Assembly (NCBI RefSeq): GCF_006376685.1
Contig: NZ_VEWL01000002.1
Location: 248,001-312,000, forward strand
Length of the DNA stretch: 64,000 nucleotides
Source of the DNA: Ochrobactrum teleogrylli
GTDB lineage: Bacteria; Pseudomonadota; Alphaproteobacteria; Rhizobiales; Rhizobiaceae
Direction of reading: 5' to 3'
Shown here: positions 49,098 to 62,662 of the stretch, piece after piece
How positions within the stretch are numbered: position 1 is the stretch's first letter
How the letters are laid out: each line of letters opens with the position of its first letter
Made by a program: the position numbers and the translations under genes
The notes under the pieces: model-generated
What the model was told of the DNA's origin: nothing
The model's input: only the letters and a program-made list of their open reading frames with translations
Database searches by the model: none

Positions 49098-50498
49098 ATG
49101 GCGGCCGCCATGCTTTTGCCCGCCGCAATCGACTTGCGCGACGGCAGCGACGACTGGCTGATTTTCCTGCGTTCGGCAGCAACGACGGGCGCGCTTTCCG
49201 CGCTCATCCTTTTTGCGACGCAGAACCAGTCTGTGCGTTTCACGCCCCGCCTCGGTTTTCTGCTCACGGTCTGCATCTGGCTGACCGCAGCTTTCCTCGG
49301 CTCGATACCGCTTTATTTCTCGCATCTGCCGATCAGCTATGCCACCGCTTTTTTCGAAGCCATGTCCGGCGTGACCTCCACTGGCGCAACGGCGCTGACC
49401 GGCCTGGATAATATGCAGCGCGGCATTCTGCTCTGGCGGTCGCTGCTCTGCTGGATCGGTGGTATCGGCTTCATCGGCCTGGCGCTTCTGATGCTGCCGT
49501 CGCTGCGCGCCGGTGGCCTTGCGCTCTTTCACATGGAAAATTCCGACAAGTCAGAAAAAATCCTGCCGCGCATGAACCAGATCGCGCTTGGCATTATTCT
49601 CGCCTATCTGAGCCTGACGGCTGCCTGCATCATCAGCTATTTCATGGTTGGGATGAGCGTGTTCGACGCCATCAATCATGGCCTGACGACGGTAGCCACG
49701 GCTGGCTTTTCCACGCATGACAACTCGCTCGGTTTCTACCACGGCAACCGCCTTCTGCTGGTTGTCGCGACGGTGTTCATGATTCTCTCGGCCCTGCCCT
49801 TCGTGCTCTACATCAAGGCTTTCATGCCCAAGCGGCTGGAATCGCTGGCAGATCCGCAGGTCAAACTGTTCTTCAGCATCGTCATCGGCTTCAGCTTCAT
49901 CCTCGCCGTCGTCTTGCGGCTTGGTCTGGACGTGCCTTTTGGCGACGCGCTGATTTCGGCCTCGTTCCATTTCGTGTCCGTCATCACGACCACCGGCTAT
50001 GCGACCGAAGACTATTCGCTCTGGGGGCCACCCGCTCTCGGCATTTTCTTCCTCGCCTCGTTTCTGGGAAGCTGCGCGGGCTCCACGTCGGGCGGTATCA
50101 AGATGAACCGCCTCATCATCCTGTGGAGCCTGACACAAGCGAGCCTGTCGCGCCTCATCGTGCCGCATGCCGTCACCAAGATGCGCTATGGCTCATCGGA
50201 AATCTCGGGCGAAATCGCCCAGAACGTGCTGCTCTATCTCTTCCTCTATTGCGCATCGCTGGTGATCGGCGCGGTGCTGCTGGCGTCACTCGGCCTCGAC
50301 TTCGTATCGGCCTTCACCGGCGCACTGACCGCCCTGTCCAATATTGGCCCCGGCCTTGGTGAAACAATCGGTCCGGTTGGCAATTTTTCCACCATCCAGG
50401 ACCCGGCTCTCTGGGTGCTGTCCTTCCTGATGCTGGCAGGACGACTGGAGCTTGTGACGGTATATATCCTGTTCACACGCGCTTTTTGGGTGCGTTGA
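49098..50498 (+). CDS. trkH: TrkH/KtrB-type potassium uptake protein
   Basis: Potassium-translocating membrane subunit, 466 aa from the first ATG in frame (49098). The four pore loops are seen as TSTGATALTGLD, TTVATAGFSTHDN, ITTTGYATEDY and LSNIGPGLGE, each with the filter glycine. The loop before the third helix pair GSCAGSTSGGIKMNR is typical. The start is doubtful: there is no ribosome binding site at 49098, and the upstream codons read like a plausible first-helix start (KTVANICARFGLIMAAAM). The TrkA partner is not in the window. Confidence 0.85.
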   Translation: MAAAMLLPAAIDLRDGSDDWLIFLRSAATTGALSALILFATQNQSVRFTPRLGFLLTVCIWLTAAFLGSIPLYFSHLPISYATAFFEAMSGVTSTGATALTGLDNMQRGILLWRSLLCWIGGIGFIGLALLMLPSLRAGGLALFHMENSDKSEKILPRMNQIALGIILAYLSLTAACIISYFMVGMSVFDAINHGLTTVATAGFSTHDNSLGFYHGNRLLLVVATVFMILSALPFVLYIKAFMPKRLESLADPQVKLFFSIVIGFSFILAVVLRLGLDVPFGDALISASFHFVSVITTTGYATEDYSLWGPPALGIFFLASFLGSCAGSTSGGIKMNRLIILWSLTQASLSRLIVPHAVTKMRYGSSEISGEIAQNVLLYLFLYCASLVIGAVLLASLGLDFVSAFTGALTALSNIGPGLGETIGPVGNFSTIQDPALWVLSFLMLAGRLELVTVYILFTRAFWVR

Positions 50499-50623
50499 CA
50501 GAGCTTTAGACGGTTTACACGCCACGGATTCATTTGATATTAGCATGATTAGATTGCGCCATGACGGCGTCACATATTCTATAATTACCCTTGAATGAAA
50601 TTTCCTTGCGCGCGGAGTCATGC

Positions 50624-51094
50624 ATGCCGATCAAGGCCGATCTGGACGAAATCGATTGGAAAATCCTGCGGGAGCTCCAGAACAACGGGCGCATCACCAA
50701 TGTCGAGCTGGCCGAACGGGTCGGCATTTCGGCACCTCCCTGCCTTCGCCGGGTCCGTAAACTCGAGGAAAGCGGCGTCATTCGGGGCTATCGCGCCATT
50801 CTCAACGGCAATGCGCTGGGTCAGGATCTGGTCGCATTCTGTTCGGTCGGTCTGCACCGTCAGGCTGATGCCGATCTGAAGGCTTTTGCGGAGAAAACCA
50901 AGCAGTGGCCGCTGGTACGCCGCGCATGGATGGTTTCGGGCGAGTCCGACTTCCTGCTTCATTGCGTTGCACGTGATCTGAACACGTTCCAGACCTTCGT
51001 GATCGAGGAACTAACCGCAGCACCAAATGTGGACTCCGTCCGCACCGCGCTGACCATTCGTCCGGTCAAGGACGAACCGCTGATGATTCTCTGA
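50624..51094 (+). CDS. lrp: Lrp/AsnC family transcriptional regulator
   Basis: 156 aa from the ATG at 50624 with GGAG eight bases upstream. N-terminal helix-turn-helix (LDEIDWKILRELQNNGRITN, VELAERVGISAPPCLRRVRK) and C-terminal RAM ligand-binding domain (SGESDFLLHCVARDLNTFQT). It is typical of global Lrp proteins in Rhizobiales. It lies alone between trkH and repeats; effector unknown, probably an amino acid. Confidence 0.88.
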   Translation: MPIKADLDEIDWKILRELQNNGRITNVELAERVGISAPPCLRRVRKLEESGVIRGYRAILNGNALGQDLVAFCSVGLHRQADADLKAFAEKTKQWPLVRRAWMVSGESDFLLHCVARDLNTFQTFVIEELTAAPNVDSVRTALTIRPVKDEPLMIL

Positions 51095-51110
51095 ACACCA
51101 CGGCCCTTAA

Positions 51111-51208
51111 AGCGCGTCGCGTTTATCCCACCCATACGACGCGCTTTATCTATTTGTTTCTACGCATGTCGGTACCGGAAAACCGGTTCCCACTTTTCCG
51201 CGACATGC
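51111..51208. repeat. RIME-like two-palindrome repeat, full copy
   Basis: First palindrome AGCGCGTCG/CGACGCGCT (51111-51119, 51137-51145), a T-rich joint, then second palindrome GCATGTCG/CGACATGC (51164-51171, 51201-51208) enclosing GGAAAACCGGTTCCC. Its right end is only 4 bases from the 141-nt repeat. Confidence 0.85.
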
Positions 51209-51212
51209 TTTA

Positions 51213-51353
51213 GTGTCTGAATCAAAAAGCGGCAGGCCGTGGCGAAAATGGTGATTTCGAGAACCGGAGCGCAACGTACATTTGGGTACGTGAGCACCGG
51301 AAGCGCAGAAATCGCCATTTGTAGACCGGCATGGCGACTTTTGGATCAGACAC
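51213..51353. repeat. 141-nt palindromic repeat, copy B (divergent)
   Basis: Same length and layout as the copies at 38570 and 53167, but with ends GTGTCTG/CAGACAC and several paired changes inside. It supplies the last bases and the stop codon (51346-51348) of the wadC reading frame. Confidence 0.88.
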
Positions 51354-52413
51354 GCCCGGCGAATACGCGCTCATAGACACAGCTGATCGCAGCGGCTTCC
51401 TTTTCGAGCGGGAAATTGGCGCGCATATGCGCAAGAGCGGTTTCGCCGTCACGCTCGGCCTTGGCCGGGTCTGCGAGATAAGGCTCAATGGCCTTGCGCA
51501 AGGCTTCGCCATCTCCAGCGGGCACGAAACTGCCGGTTTCGTCGACGATCATTTCGGCATAGGCCCCGGCATCGCTTGCCACTACAGCGGTCTTCGACGC
51601 CATGGCTTCCAGCGGCGTCAGGCCAAATCCCTCATTGCGCGACGGCGCAACATAAAGCGTCAGGCGGCGATACCAGACCCGAATATCGGGAACTTCACCG
51701 AGAATGAGAATACGGTCCTGCAAACCGGCGGCGGCAATCTTCGCCTTGAGGCCATCCTCGAAGGATTGATGCTCAGCGGTCGTCCGTCCGGTGATGATCG
51801 CCGTCCATTCAGGATATTTCGGCAAAAGCGCAATCATCGCATCGACGAAGAGATCGGTGCCCTTGGAATGCCGCACGCGCCCGAAACAACCGACAGCATA
51901 TTTGCCCGGAAGACCAGAGGCGGCAAACATGTCTTCCTCACCAACCGGGGGATGAAAGCGTTCCAGATCGACGCCATGCATGATGACCTCATGCGGCACT
52001 TCCAGAAAACTGCCCGAGCGCCCGCTGGTGGCGATGACCGCATTCATGCGGCGGATGAGCCATTTGGTGAAAGGCTTGTGGTTGCGCTGGGCAGCCGAGG
52101 TGAACACCAGCCGCAGCTTCATGCGCAAGACATCGCGCATGAAAATACCGGCAAGCATTTCGATATTACGCCGCGCATGCCAGATCCGGAAGCGGCGGTT
52201 TTTCGGTGCTGACCAGAAGGACAAAAGCGCGCCCCAGCCCAAATGCGGCAGGCTTTCCGGCAAACCCGGTCCCATTGTGGCAATGTTCAGCCCCTTCGCA
52301 CGTTGCAAAGGAATGAGCTGCACAATCGTCGAGGTCACGCCGGAAAGGCGCTGCTTGAAGTTGGGAGCTACAACCTCGACGCTCTCAACCGGAACCGGAT
52401 TTGAATGGGGCAC
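51346..52413 (-). CDS. wadC: LPS core mannosyltransferase, LpcC/WadC type (GT4)
   Basis: 355 aa cytosolic glycosyltransferase of family 4, GT-B fold. GTG start at 52413, five bases after the greA stop codon, so greA and this gene form an operon. N-domain APNFKQRLSGVTSTIVQLIP; the sugar-nucleotide part contains GCFGRVRHSKGTDLFVDAM and the E-x7-E motif EGFGLTPLE. R. leguminosarum LpcC and Brucella WadC add mannose to core Kdo; in Brucella loss of WadC exposes the bacterium to innate immunity. The assignment rests on overall likeness and on greA being its neighbour. The last codons lie inside the 141-nt repeat. Confidence 0.83.
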   Translation of the reverse strand: MPHSNPVPVESVEVVAPNFKQRLSGVTSTIVQLIPLQRAKGLNIATMGPGLPESLPHLGWGALLSFWSAPKNRRFRIWHARRNIEMLAGIFMRDVLRMKLRLVFTSAAQRNHKPFTKWLIRRMNAVIATSGRSGSFLEVPHEVIMHGVDLERFHPPVGEEDMFAASGLPGKYAVGCFGRVRHSKGTDLFVDAMIALLPKYPEWTAIITGRTTAEHQSFEDGLKAKIAAAGLQDRILILGEVPDIRVWYRRLTLYVAPSRNEGFGLTPLEAMASKTAVVASDAGAYAEMIVDETGSFVPAGDGEALRKAIEPYLADPAKAERDGETALAHMRANFPLEKEAAAISCVYERVFAGRV

Positions 52414-52418
52414 GGTGA

Positions 52419-52892
52419 TCAGATGAACTTCAGTGTCACGATCTCGTAGGAACGCGAGCCGCCCGGTGCATTGACCTCGATCGTATCGCCTTCGGTCTTG
52501 CCAATCATGGCGCGCGCGATTGGCGACGAGATCGAAATGCGGCCTTCCTTCACGTCAGCTTCCTGGTCGCCAACGATCTGGTAGATTTTCTCGTCTTCGG
52601 TGTCTTCGTCGATCAGCGTGACCGTCGCGCCGAATTTGATTCGGTCGCCGCTCAGCTTGGTAACGTCGATCACTTCGGCGCGCGCAACGACATCTTCCAG
52701 TTCGTTGATGCGGCCTTCGTTGAGGCTCTGGGCTTCCTTGGCCGCGTGATATTCGGCGTTTTCCGACAGATCGCCATGGGCACGCGCTTCAGCGATAGCC
52801 TCGATGATCCGAGGACGCTCGTTTTGCTGACGCCAGCGGAGCTCTTCCTTGAGCTTTTCGAAACCGCGAGGGGTCATAGGGAACTTTTCCAT
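52419..52892 (-). CDS. greA: Transcription elongation factor GreA
   Basis: Stimulates transcript cleavage by backtracked RNA polymerase. 157 aa from the ATG at 52892, AGGA seven bases upstream; the longer open frame is not GreA-like. The coiled-coil N-domain has the two acidic tip residues in [20 protein letters not shown], and the C-domain has [22 protein letters not shown]. Followed directly by wadC. Confidence 0.96.
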   Translation of the reverse strand: MEKFPMTPRGFEKLKEELRWRQQNERPRIIEAIAEARAHGDLSENAEYHAAKEAQSLNEGRINELEDVVARAEVIDVTKLSGDRIKFGATVTLIDEDTEDEKIYQIVGDQEADVKEGRISISSPIARAMIGKTEGDTIEVNAPGGSRSYEIVTLKFI

Positions 52893-53440
52893 ACCCAGTC
52901 CTTTCCTTCGCCCGGCGCCCGTCTCTTCCCAAGAACTGAACGCGCCGGCAGTTTGGTTGCCCGCCGCACCCTGCCTGCACAACCGCGCTGCAAGGTGCCC
53001 TTCCGGGAGCTGCAACACCCCCCGATACACAAAAAGAAAACGGTCACCGAAACACCCGTTTCGGAACCGTTCAAACGACTAATTCGCCGAACTATAGCAT
53101 TTCTGGCGATCTTTTCACGCGGAAAAAATCGAACCCTGTCAAATCTCCAGACAAGAAGCCAGCTCAGAGCCTGAATCAAAAAGCGGCATGTGTGTGCGAA
53201 AATGGTGATTTTCGAGTACCGGAGCGGAGCGTACTTAAGGTACGTGAGCACCGGAATGGAGAAAATTGCCATTTGCAGCCACACAGGGCGACTTTTGGAA
53301 CAGGCTCTTAAAGACGCATCTGCACCATTGTCGCAGAATACAGACGCCGCTTGCCGCGAGGCCCGGCTATTGCCTATAGGACAGACAATTTCCGGCGATC
53401 CTATGGGGCCGGACCTTCTTCTTCGCAATCCGAGGCCATG
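52893..53440. other. Region between greA and the DMT gene, containing a 141-nt repeat
   Basis: About 550 bases without a gene. The greA promoter must lie close to 52893-53100. A short inverted repeat CCGAAAC/GTTTCGG lies around 53047-53064. The rest is the repeat at 53167-53307 and the DMT gene promoter. Open frames here on either strand are produced by the repeat. Confidence 0.55.
53167..53307. repeat. 141-nt palindromic repeat, copy C
   Basis: Ends GAGCCTG/CAGGCTC, centre CGTAC-TTAAG-GTACG at the midpoint 53237. Differs from the copy at 38570 at only about three positions, mostly in the loop. Confidence 0.9.
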
Positions 53441-54349
53441 ATGACGCGCACGCAAGCCAATATTGTCCTGCTTCTGGCTGGCGTGATCTGGGGCATGGGC
53501 TTCGTCGCCCAATCGACCGCCATGGCCAGCATCGGCCCGTTCCTGTTCATCGGCGTTCGTTCCGGCATTGCAGCCCTCACCGTGCTGCCCTGGGCACTTG
53601 CCGAAGGCCGTCGCTCGTCCGCCCGTCTGAAACCTTCCGACTATCGTTCCTTCATGCTGGTGGGCGCCGTGCTTTTCACCGGCCTGCTGCTGCAACAGAT
53701 TGGCCTCATCACAACCTCGGTCACCAATGCCGGTTTTCTGACTGGCCTTTATGTCGTTATGGTGCCGGTTCTGGGGGTGTTGCTGTTCCGCACATGGCCG
53801 CACCCGGTTGTCTGGCCCTGCGCCGTCATCTGTCTGGCGGGGATTTTCCTGCTGTCGGGCGGTGAACTGACCGCGCTCAAGACCGGTGACTGGCTGGTCA
53901 TTTGCGGAGCGATTTTCTGGGCCATGCAAGTGCTGCTGATTGGTCGCGCCAACCGCGCCGGACGCCCGATCATGCTGAGCTGCGTTCAGTTTGCCACCGC
54001 AGCCATTATCGGTCTGGCTGGCGCATCGCTGCTCGAAGGCTTCAACTGGAACGCCATCGGCCTGACATGGAAGGAAATCCTGTTCACCGGCGTGATGTCG
54101 TCCGGCATCGCCTTCACCCTGCAAGCCATCGGCCAGCGTTATACGACCTCGGCGCAGGCTGCGATCTTCCTGTCTTCGGAAGCGCTGTTTGCGGCGTTGT
54201 TCGGCGCGATCTTCCTCGGCGACCGGCTGACCTTCATCGGCTTCATCGGCTGCGGCATGCTCTTTGCGGCCATGCTGGCCGTCGAACTTGTCCCGATGTT
54301 CTGGAACCGCAAGGCGGAACCGGTCCCGGCAGCGGAACCGGCAGAATAA
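53441..54349 (+). CDS. DMT superfamily transporter (two EamA domains)
   Basis: 302 aa, ten predicted helices in two EamA repeats. The ATG at 53441 is five bases after GAGG; an ATG directly before it is too close to the site. Repeat starts are NIVLLLAGVIWGMGFVAQST and TGDWLVICGAIFWAMQVLLI, and the end of the second repeat is TSAQAAIFLSSEALFAALFG. The likely role is export of a metabolite or amino acid; substrate unknown. Confidence 0.83.
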   Translation: MTRTQANIVLLLAGVIWGMGFVAQSTAMASIGPFLFIGVRSGIAALTVLPWALAEGRRSSARLKPSDYRSFMLVGAVLFTGLLLQQIGLITTSVTNAGFLTGLYVVMVPVLGVLLFRTWPHPVVWPCAVICLAGIFLLSGGELTALKTGDWLVICGAIFWAMQVLLIGRANRAGRPIMLSCVQFATAAIIGLAGASLLEGFNWNAIGLTWKEILFTGVMSSGIAFTLQAIGQRYTTSAQAAIFLSSEALFAALFGAIFLGDRLTFIGFIGCGMLFAAMLAVELVPMFWNRKAEPVPAAEPAE

Positions 54350-54352
54350 CCA

Positions 54353-54703
54353 TCAAGCCTTGAAAATCAGCGCCGCGCCGCCTGCGATGAAGGCAAAGCC
54401 CAGCAGGTGGTGCCAGGTGAAGGCTTCCTTCAGATAGAACACCGAGAACAGGCTGAAGATCACCAGCGTGATGACTTCCTGTATGGTCTTGAGCTGGGCC
54501 GCCGAATAAACTTCGTGCCCGATACGGTTGGCTGGAACCGCGAGGCAATATTCGATCAGCGCGATACCCCAGCTGATGAAAATCACCGCGACCAGCGGCG
54601 TGTTGGTGAATTTCAGATGGCCGTACCAGGCAAAGGTCATGAAAATATTCGAGCCGACCAGAAGCAGGATCGGCAGGATGCTTGGCGAAATCAGTGCTGA
54701 CAT
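54353..54703 (-). CDS. DUF486 (DMT-like) membrane protein
   Basis: 116 aa from the ATG at 54703, with four hydrophobic helices. It belongs to the DUF486 family, related to small DMT proteins: SNIFMTFAWYGHLKF, VIFISWGIALIEYCLAVPAN, QLKTIQEVITLVIFSLFSVF and a final GFAFIAGGAALIFK. Function unknown. It is 3 bases from the stop of the convergent DMT transporter. Confidence 0.8.
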   Translation of the reverse strand: MSALISPSILPILLLVGSNIFMTFAWYGHLKFTNTPLVAVIFISWGIALIEYCLAVPANRIGHEVYSAAQLKTIQEVITLVIFSLFSVFYLKEAFTWHHLLGFAFIAGGAALIFKA

Positions 54704-54980
54704 GGGTGAAACTTTTGGGACCGGGAGGATGGTCTGATGCGCGGTTTGGCCCTGAACCACGGCGGTAAGCGATAGAACATTTCCGACAAAAGTGGGAAGC
54801 GATTTTACATGGCGCAGTGCAAAAAACAGCCGTGCCGTCAGTCAAAAGATAGAGAGCATCACAAGCTCGCCCTTTCGTTGCCCTGATTGCGCCACAGCGC
54901 TTAACAGAGGCACTGACTCTTCCTTTACGCTTCTCTCATAGGATACAGGAAACACCGCCCCACAAGCAGAAGGCAAGGAC

Positions 54981-55967
54981 ATGAGTTTTGCGTTGTCCGC
55001 CACAACAGATCACGATCATGCGCGTTCGCGATTGCGCCGTCTTGGTCCGGCGGCGTCCGTGCTCCTGCTGATACTGGCCGCTGGCTGTTCCGGCGACCGC
55101 CCGCCGCGCCCGCAAGCCGATGTGGGAAACTCGGATATCATGGTGCCAAGCACCGACGTGGCCGGCGCTCCGATGCCATCCGCTCCCTTGGCCGATGCAC
55201 CGATGCAAGCCGCGCCGGTAATGAGTTCGCCGATACCCGAGCCTCCCATGACGCATACGCCGCAGCAAGACCGTGTTGTGGGGCTGGCCGAGGAAGAAGA
55301 AACCCACACCGCGCAGCCAGCACCGCAAAGCGAGCCGCAATATGCAGGCGATTATGGCTTTGCGACGCCGGTTCAGAACCCGGTTACGGCGGCTGAAAAC
55401 ATCTACACCATGTCGAATTCCGAAGCGGCGTGCCGCACACGCCTTAAAAAACTCGGCGTCGTCTTCAAGGAAAAGCCGCCGATCTATCGCAGCGCATCCT
55501 GCAATATCGGCAATCCGATTGAGGTGTCGGGCTTCAACAGCGGCTCCATCGCCTTCAAACCGGCGGCAACGCTGAACTGTCAGGTGACGGAAGCCTTTGC
55601 GCGCTGGATCAAGGGCGATCTGCAACCGGCGGCGCGCCTGCGCTATCTGTCCGGCATCAACACGATCTATAATGCGGGCGGCTATTCCTGCCGTACGATG
55701 AATCATCGTCGCGGCGCGAAAATGTCGGAACATTCACGCGGCAACGCCATCGACGTGACGCGGATCAAGCTGAACAACGGCAAGGATATTTCGGTGCGCA
55801 GACCCGGTTTCTTCGCTTTCCGCGAAAAAGGCCTGCTTAACAGCGTTCGTTCCGACGCCTGCGATTATTTCACCACGGTGCTTGGGCCGGGCTATAATCC
55901 TGAACATGCAGATCACTTTCACTTCGACCTGATGCAGCGTCGAAGCGGCTATCGCGCCTGCAAATAA
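54981..55967 (+). CDS. Extensin-like lipoprotein with a LAS-type zinc site
   Basis: 328 aa. The lipobox LAAGC puts the lipidated cysteine at residue 36, after an unusually long basic N-terminus. A Pro/Met/Ala-rich linker (about 40-135) leads to a C-terminal Extensin_C domain. Within it SEHSRGNAIDV (H251, D258) and HADHFHF (H312, H314) reproduce the SxHxxGxAxD plus HxH zinc motifs of LAS metallopeptidases (VanY, MepA). I infer a peptidoglycan peptidase or amidase-like role in the envelope. A terminator follows the gene directly. Confidence 0.8.
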   Translation: MSFALSATTDHDHARSRLRRLGPAASVLLLILAAGCSGDRPPRPQADVGNSDIMVPSTDVAGAPMPSAPLADAPMQAAPVMSSPIPEPPMTHTPQQDRVVGLAEEEETHTAQPAPQSEPQYAGDYGFATPVQNPVTAAENIYTMSNSEAACRTRLKKLGVVFKEKPPIYRSASCNIGNPIEVSGFNSGSIAFKPAATLNCQVTEAFARWIKGDLQPAARLRYLSGINTIYNAGGYSCRTMNHRRGAKMSEHSRGNAIDVTRIKLNNGKDISVRRPGFFAFREKGLLNSVRSDACDYFTTVLGPGYNPEHADHFHFDLMQRRSGYRACK

Positions 55968-55990
55968 AGCCCGGTCGAAACCGGGCTTTT
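55966..55990 (+). terminator. Terminator of the extensin-like gene
   Basis: Stem AAAGCCCGGT/ACCGGGCTTT with loop CGAA, overlapping the stop codon by two bases. Confidence 0.8.
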
Positions 55991-56012
55991 CTGCGATGTA
56001 GATGGAGAGCGG

Positions 56013-56399
56013 CTATTCTTCCGGGACCGGAGACGGCTTGCCGTCCTTGTCCAGCGCCACCATGACGAATTCGCCATGCGTCACCAGTTCCATGCGCTGC
56101 TGGGATGCGCGCTGCGCCCAGGCTTCGACGCGCAAGGTGATCGAAGTGCGGCCCACCTTGGTGATTTCCGTATAGACGCACAAAACGTCGCCGATCTTGA
56201 CCGGCTTGGCAAAGGACATCTCACGCACGGCTGCGGTGACGACGCGGCCACGGGCGCGTTCTTCCGCACGAATGCCGGAGGCCGAGTCCATCTGTGACAT
56301 GACCCAGCCGCCAAAAATATCGAATGCCGAATTGGCGTCCTTCGGCATGGCCGGAACGCGCAAGGTCAGTTCGCCTTTGGGCTTATCTGCAACGCTCAT
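56013..56399 (-). CDS. Acyl-CoA thioesterase, YciA type hotdog protein
   Basis: 128 aa from the ATG at 56399 with AAAGGA seven bases upstream. Hotdog-fold signature: N-terminal ELTLRVPAMPKDANSAFDIFGG with the Asn-x-x-x-Asp/Gly active site region, helix VMSQMDSASGIRA, and the strands GDVLCVYTEI and THGEFVMVALD. YciA hydrolyses many acyl-CoAs. It is divergent from uvrB. Confidence 0.85.
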   Translation of the reverse strand: MSVADKPKGELTLRVPAMPKDANSAFDIFGGWVMSQMDSASGIRAEERARGRVVTAAVREMSFAKPVKIGDVLCVYTEITKVGRTSITLRVEAWAQRASQQRMELVTHGEFVMVALDKDGKPSPVPEE

Positions 56400-56601
56400 C
56401 AATCAATCCTTTAAACACAAATGATTCTGCCGGAGTATGGGACAAACCAATCCTGAAAAACATGCGGCATCGCAACCTGCATTTATCGGGCGCGACTTCC
56501 TGACAACCTTCTGTCAGGAGCCACCTGCCAGGATCCGGCAACAGGGCGGATTTTGCCGCCGTGCTCTTTTCATTTGCATGTCGAAATTCCATATTAGCGA
56601 C

Positions 56602-59430
<2,829 letters not shown>

Positions 59431-59463
59431 AAATGCGGCTCCACCCGGAGCCGCATTTATTTT
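59431..59463 (+). terminator. Terminator of uvrB
   Basis: Stem AAATGCGGCTCC/GGAGCCGCATTT with loop ACCC, then ATTTT, starting at the base after the stop codon. Confidence 0.85.
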
Positions 59464-59467
59464 GCCA

Positions 59468-60205
59468 TCAATATTCCTGCGCGGTTGGACGATACAGGAT
59501 CTCGTTAACGTCAACATTGTCCGGCTGGCTCATCGCGAAAGCCACCATGGACGCGAAAGACTCCGCCGGAATGGCCACATTGTTATAAAGCGCCTTCACG
59601 CGCTCGGCCTGCTGCGGGTCTGTAACGCTGTTGGGAAGCTCCGTCGCCACCGCGCCCGGCGATATCACCGTCGTGCGGATGTTGTACGGCTTCACTTCCT
59701 GACGCAATCCTTCCGAAATGACCCGCACCGCATGTTTGGTGGCCGAATAGACAGCGCCGCCCGGTCCCACCTTATGCCCCGCCACCGACGAGACATTGAT
59801 AATGTGACCGCTCTTCTGGTCGCGCATATGCGGCAAGGCGGCGGCGATGCCATAAAGCACGCCCTTGATATTGACGTCGATCATGCGATCCCAGTCATCC
59901 ACCTTGCCCATTTCGAGCATCGAATGCGGCATCAGCCCGGCATTGTTGATCAGCACATCGACACGACCGTGCAGCTTCACTGCCTGATCGACCAGATGCT
60001 GAACCTGAAGGCGGTCGGTCACGTCCGTTCGCAGAACCGCGCCTTCGGCCAGTTTCAGTTCACCGGCCAGCGCCTGTAGCCGATCGAGACGGCGCGCGCC
60101 GAGCACAAGCTTGGCCCCGCCTTCGGCCAGCCGCCGTGCAGCCGCTTCACCGAGACCGCTGCTTGCGCCAGTGATGATGACGACCTTGTCCTGAATTCGC
60201 TGCAT
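59468..60205 (-). CDS. SDR family NAD(P)-dependent oxidoreductase
   Basis: 245 aa classical short-chain dehydrogenase. Cofactor motif TGASSGLG at 12-19, NNAG in [12 protein letters not shown], catalytic Ser in [10 protein letters not shown] and Tyr/Lys in YSATK. The YdfG/clavaldehyde dehydrogenase-like group fits best. It is the last gene of the cupin-AKR-SDR operon (24 bases after the AKR gene). Substrate unknown. Confidence 0.88.
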   Translation of the reverse strand: MQRIQDKVVIITGASSGLGEAAARRLAEGGAKLVLGARRLDRLQALAGELKLAEGAVLRTDVTDRLQVQHLVDQAVKLHGRVDVLINNAGLMPHSMLEMGKVDDWDRMIDVNIKGVLYGIAAALPHMRDQKSGHIINVSSVAGHKVGPGGAVYSATKHAVRVISEGLRQEVKPYNIRTTVISPGAVATELPNSVTDPQQAERVKALYNNVAIPAESFASMVAFAMSQPDNVDVNEILYRPTAQEY

Positions 60206-60229
60206 GGTCCTGTCTCCTCTTGAACGGGG

Positions 60230-61709
<1,480 letters not shown>

Positions 61710-61733
61710 TGAACTCATGAAGTGGATTCATCA

Positions 61734-62645
61734 ATGCGGCGCGACAATATTCACGATCTGCTAGCTTTTCTGGCCATTGCCCGCGAGGGCAGTTTCACCC
61801 GCGCGGCGGCAAAACTTGGCGTTTCCCAATCAGCGCTCAGCCACACAATGCGCGGGCTAGAGGAACGGCTCGGCCTGCGTCTTCTCACCCGCACCACGCG
61901 CAGCGTCTCCCCGACCGAGGCTGGCGAAAGGCTGTTGCGCACCATCGGGCCCCGTTTCGAAGAGATCGAAACCGAACTCGACGCCCTGAGCGAATTGCGC
62001 GACAAGCCTGCCGGAACCATTCGCATCACCACTCCCGAACATGCGGCGCAGTCCATCCTGTGGCCCGCTCTGGAACGACTTCTGCCGGACTATCCCGATA
62101 TCCACGTCGAAGTGGCCGTCGATTCCGGGCTGCGCGACATCGTAGCCGATCGTTATGACGCCGGTATTCGCCTTGGCGAGCAGATCGCACAGGACATGAT
62201 CGCCGTGCCCATCGGCCCTGACGTGCGCATGGCCGTGGTCGGCGCGCCGTCCTATTTCAAACGTCATCCGGTGCCCCGCACTCCGCAGGAACTGACCGCG
62301 CATCGTTGCATCAATCTGCGCCTGCTCACCTATGGCGGGCTTTATGCCTGGGAATTCGAGAAGAACGGGCGAGAGCTGAAGGTGCGCGTCGAAGGCCAGC
62401 TCATTCTCAATTCCCCGACCATGATCGTCGAAGCCGCCAAGGCCGGTTTCGGCCTCGCCAGCTTGCCGGAATACTATATGCGGGACGGTTTTGCCGATGG
62501 CACGCTGGTGCGCGTGCTGGAAGACTGGTGCCCGCCCTTTCCGGGCTTTCATCTCTATTACCCCAGCCGGAGACAATCTTCCCCGGCCTTCGCGCTTCTG
62601 GTCGATGCCTTGCGATATAGAGAGGCGGAGCCGCGTGAACGCTGA
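61734..62645 (+). CDS. LysR-family regulator divergent from the cupin-AKR-SDR operon
   Basis: 303 aa from the ATG at 61734; a GTG at 61722 in frame would add four residues. Helix-turn-helix [20 protein letters not shown] in the first 60 residues, then the periplasmic-binding-like effector domain ([40 protein letters not shown]). The layout suggests that it controls both itself and the divergent operon through the inverted repeat in between. It resembles the YafC/DmlR-like group; effector unknown. Confidence 0.87.
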   Translation: MRRDNIHDLLAFLAIAREGSFTRAAAKLGVSQSALSHTMRGLEERLGLRLLTRTTRSVSPTEAGERLLRTIGPRFEEIETELDALSELRDKPAGTIRITTPEHAAQSILWPALERLLPDYPDIHVEVAVDSGLRDIVADRYDAGIRLGEQIAQDMIAVPIGPDVRMAVVGAPSYFKRHPVPRTPQELTAHRCINLRLLTYGGLYAWEFEKNGRELKVRVEGQLILNSPTMIVEAAKAGFGLASLPEYYMRDGFADGTLVRVLEDWCPPFPGFHLYYPSRRQSSPAFALLVDALRYREAEPRER

Positions 62646-62662
62646 TCCGCCTCGCCGTTCAC

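Noticed and set aside
51111-51353. Clustered repeats as a CRISPR array or insertion sequence
   Set aside because: No regular short repeats with unique spacers and no transposase; the elements are long palindromes of two families.
53190-53441. Short open frame through the repeat, also present in the other near-identical copy
   Set aside because: Shared only because the repeat is shared; the third copy does not keep it, and there is no ribosome binding site.
52874-54124. 416-codon minus-strand frame spanning the DMT gene and a 141-nt repeat
   Set aside because: The central part is a translation of the repeat, also seen in a frame at 38391-38714; the rest is antisense to a good transporter gene.
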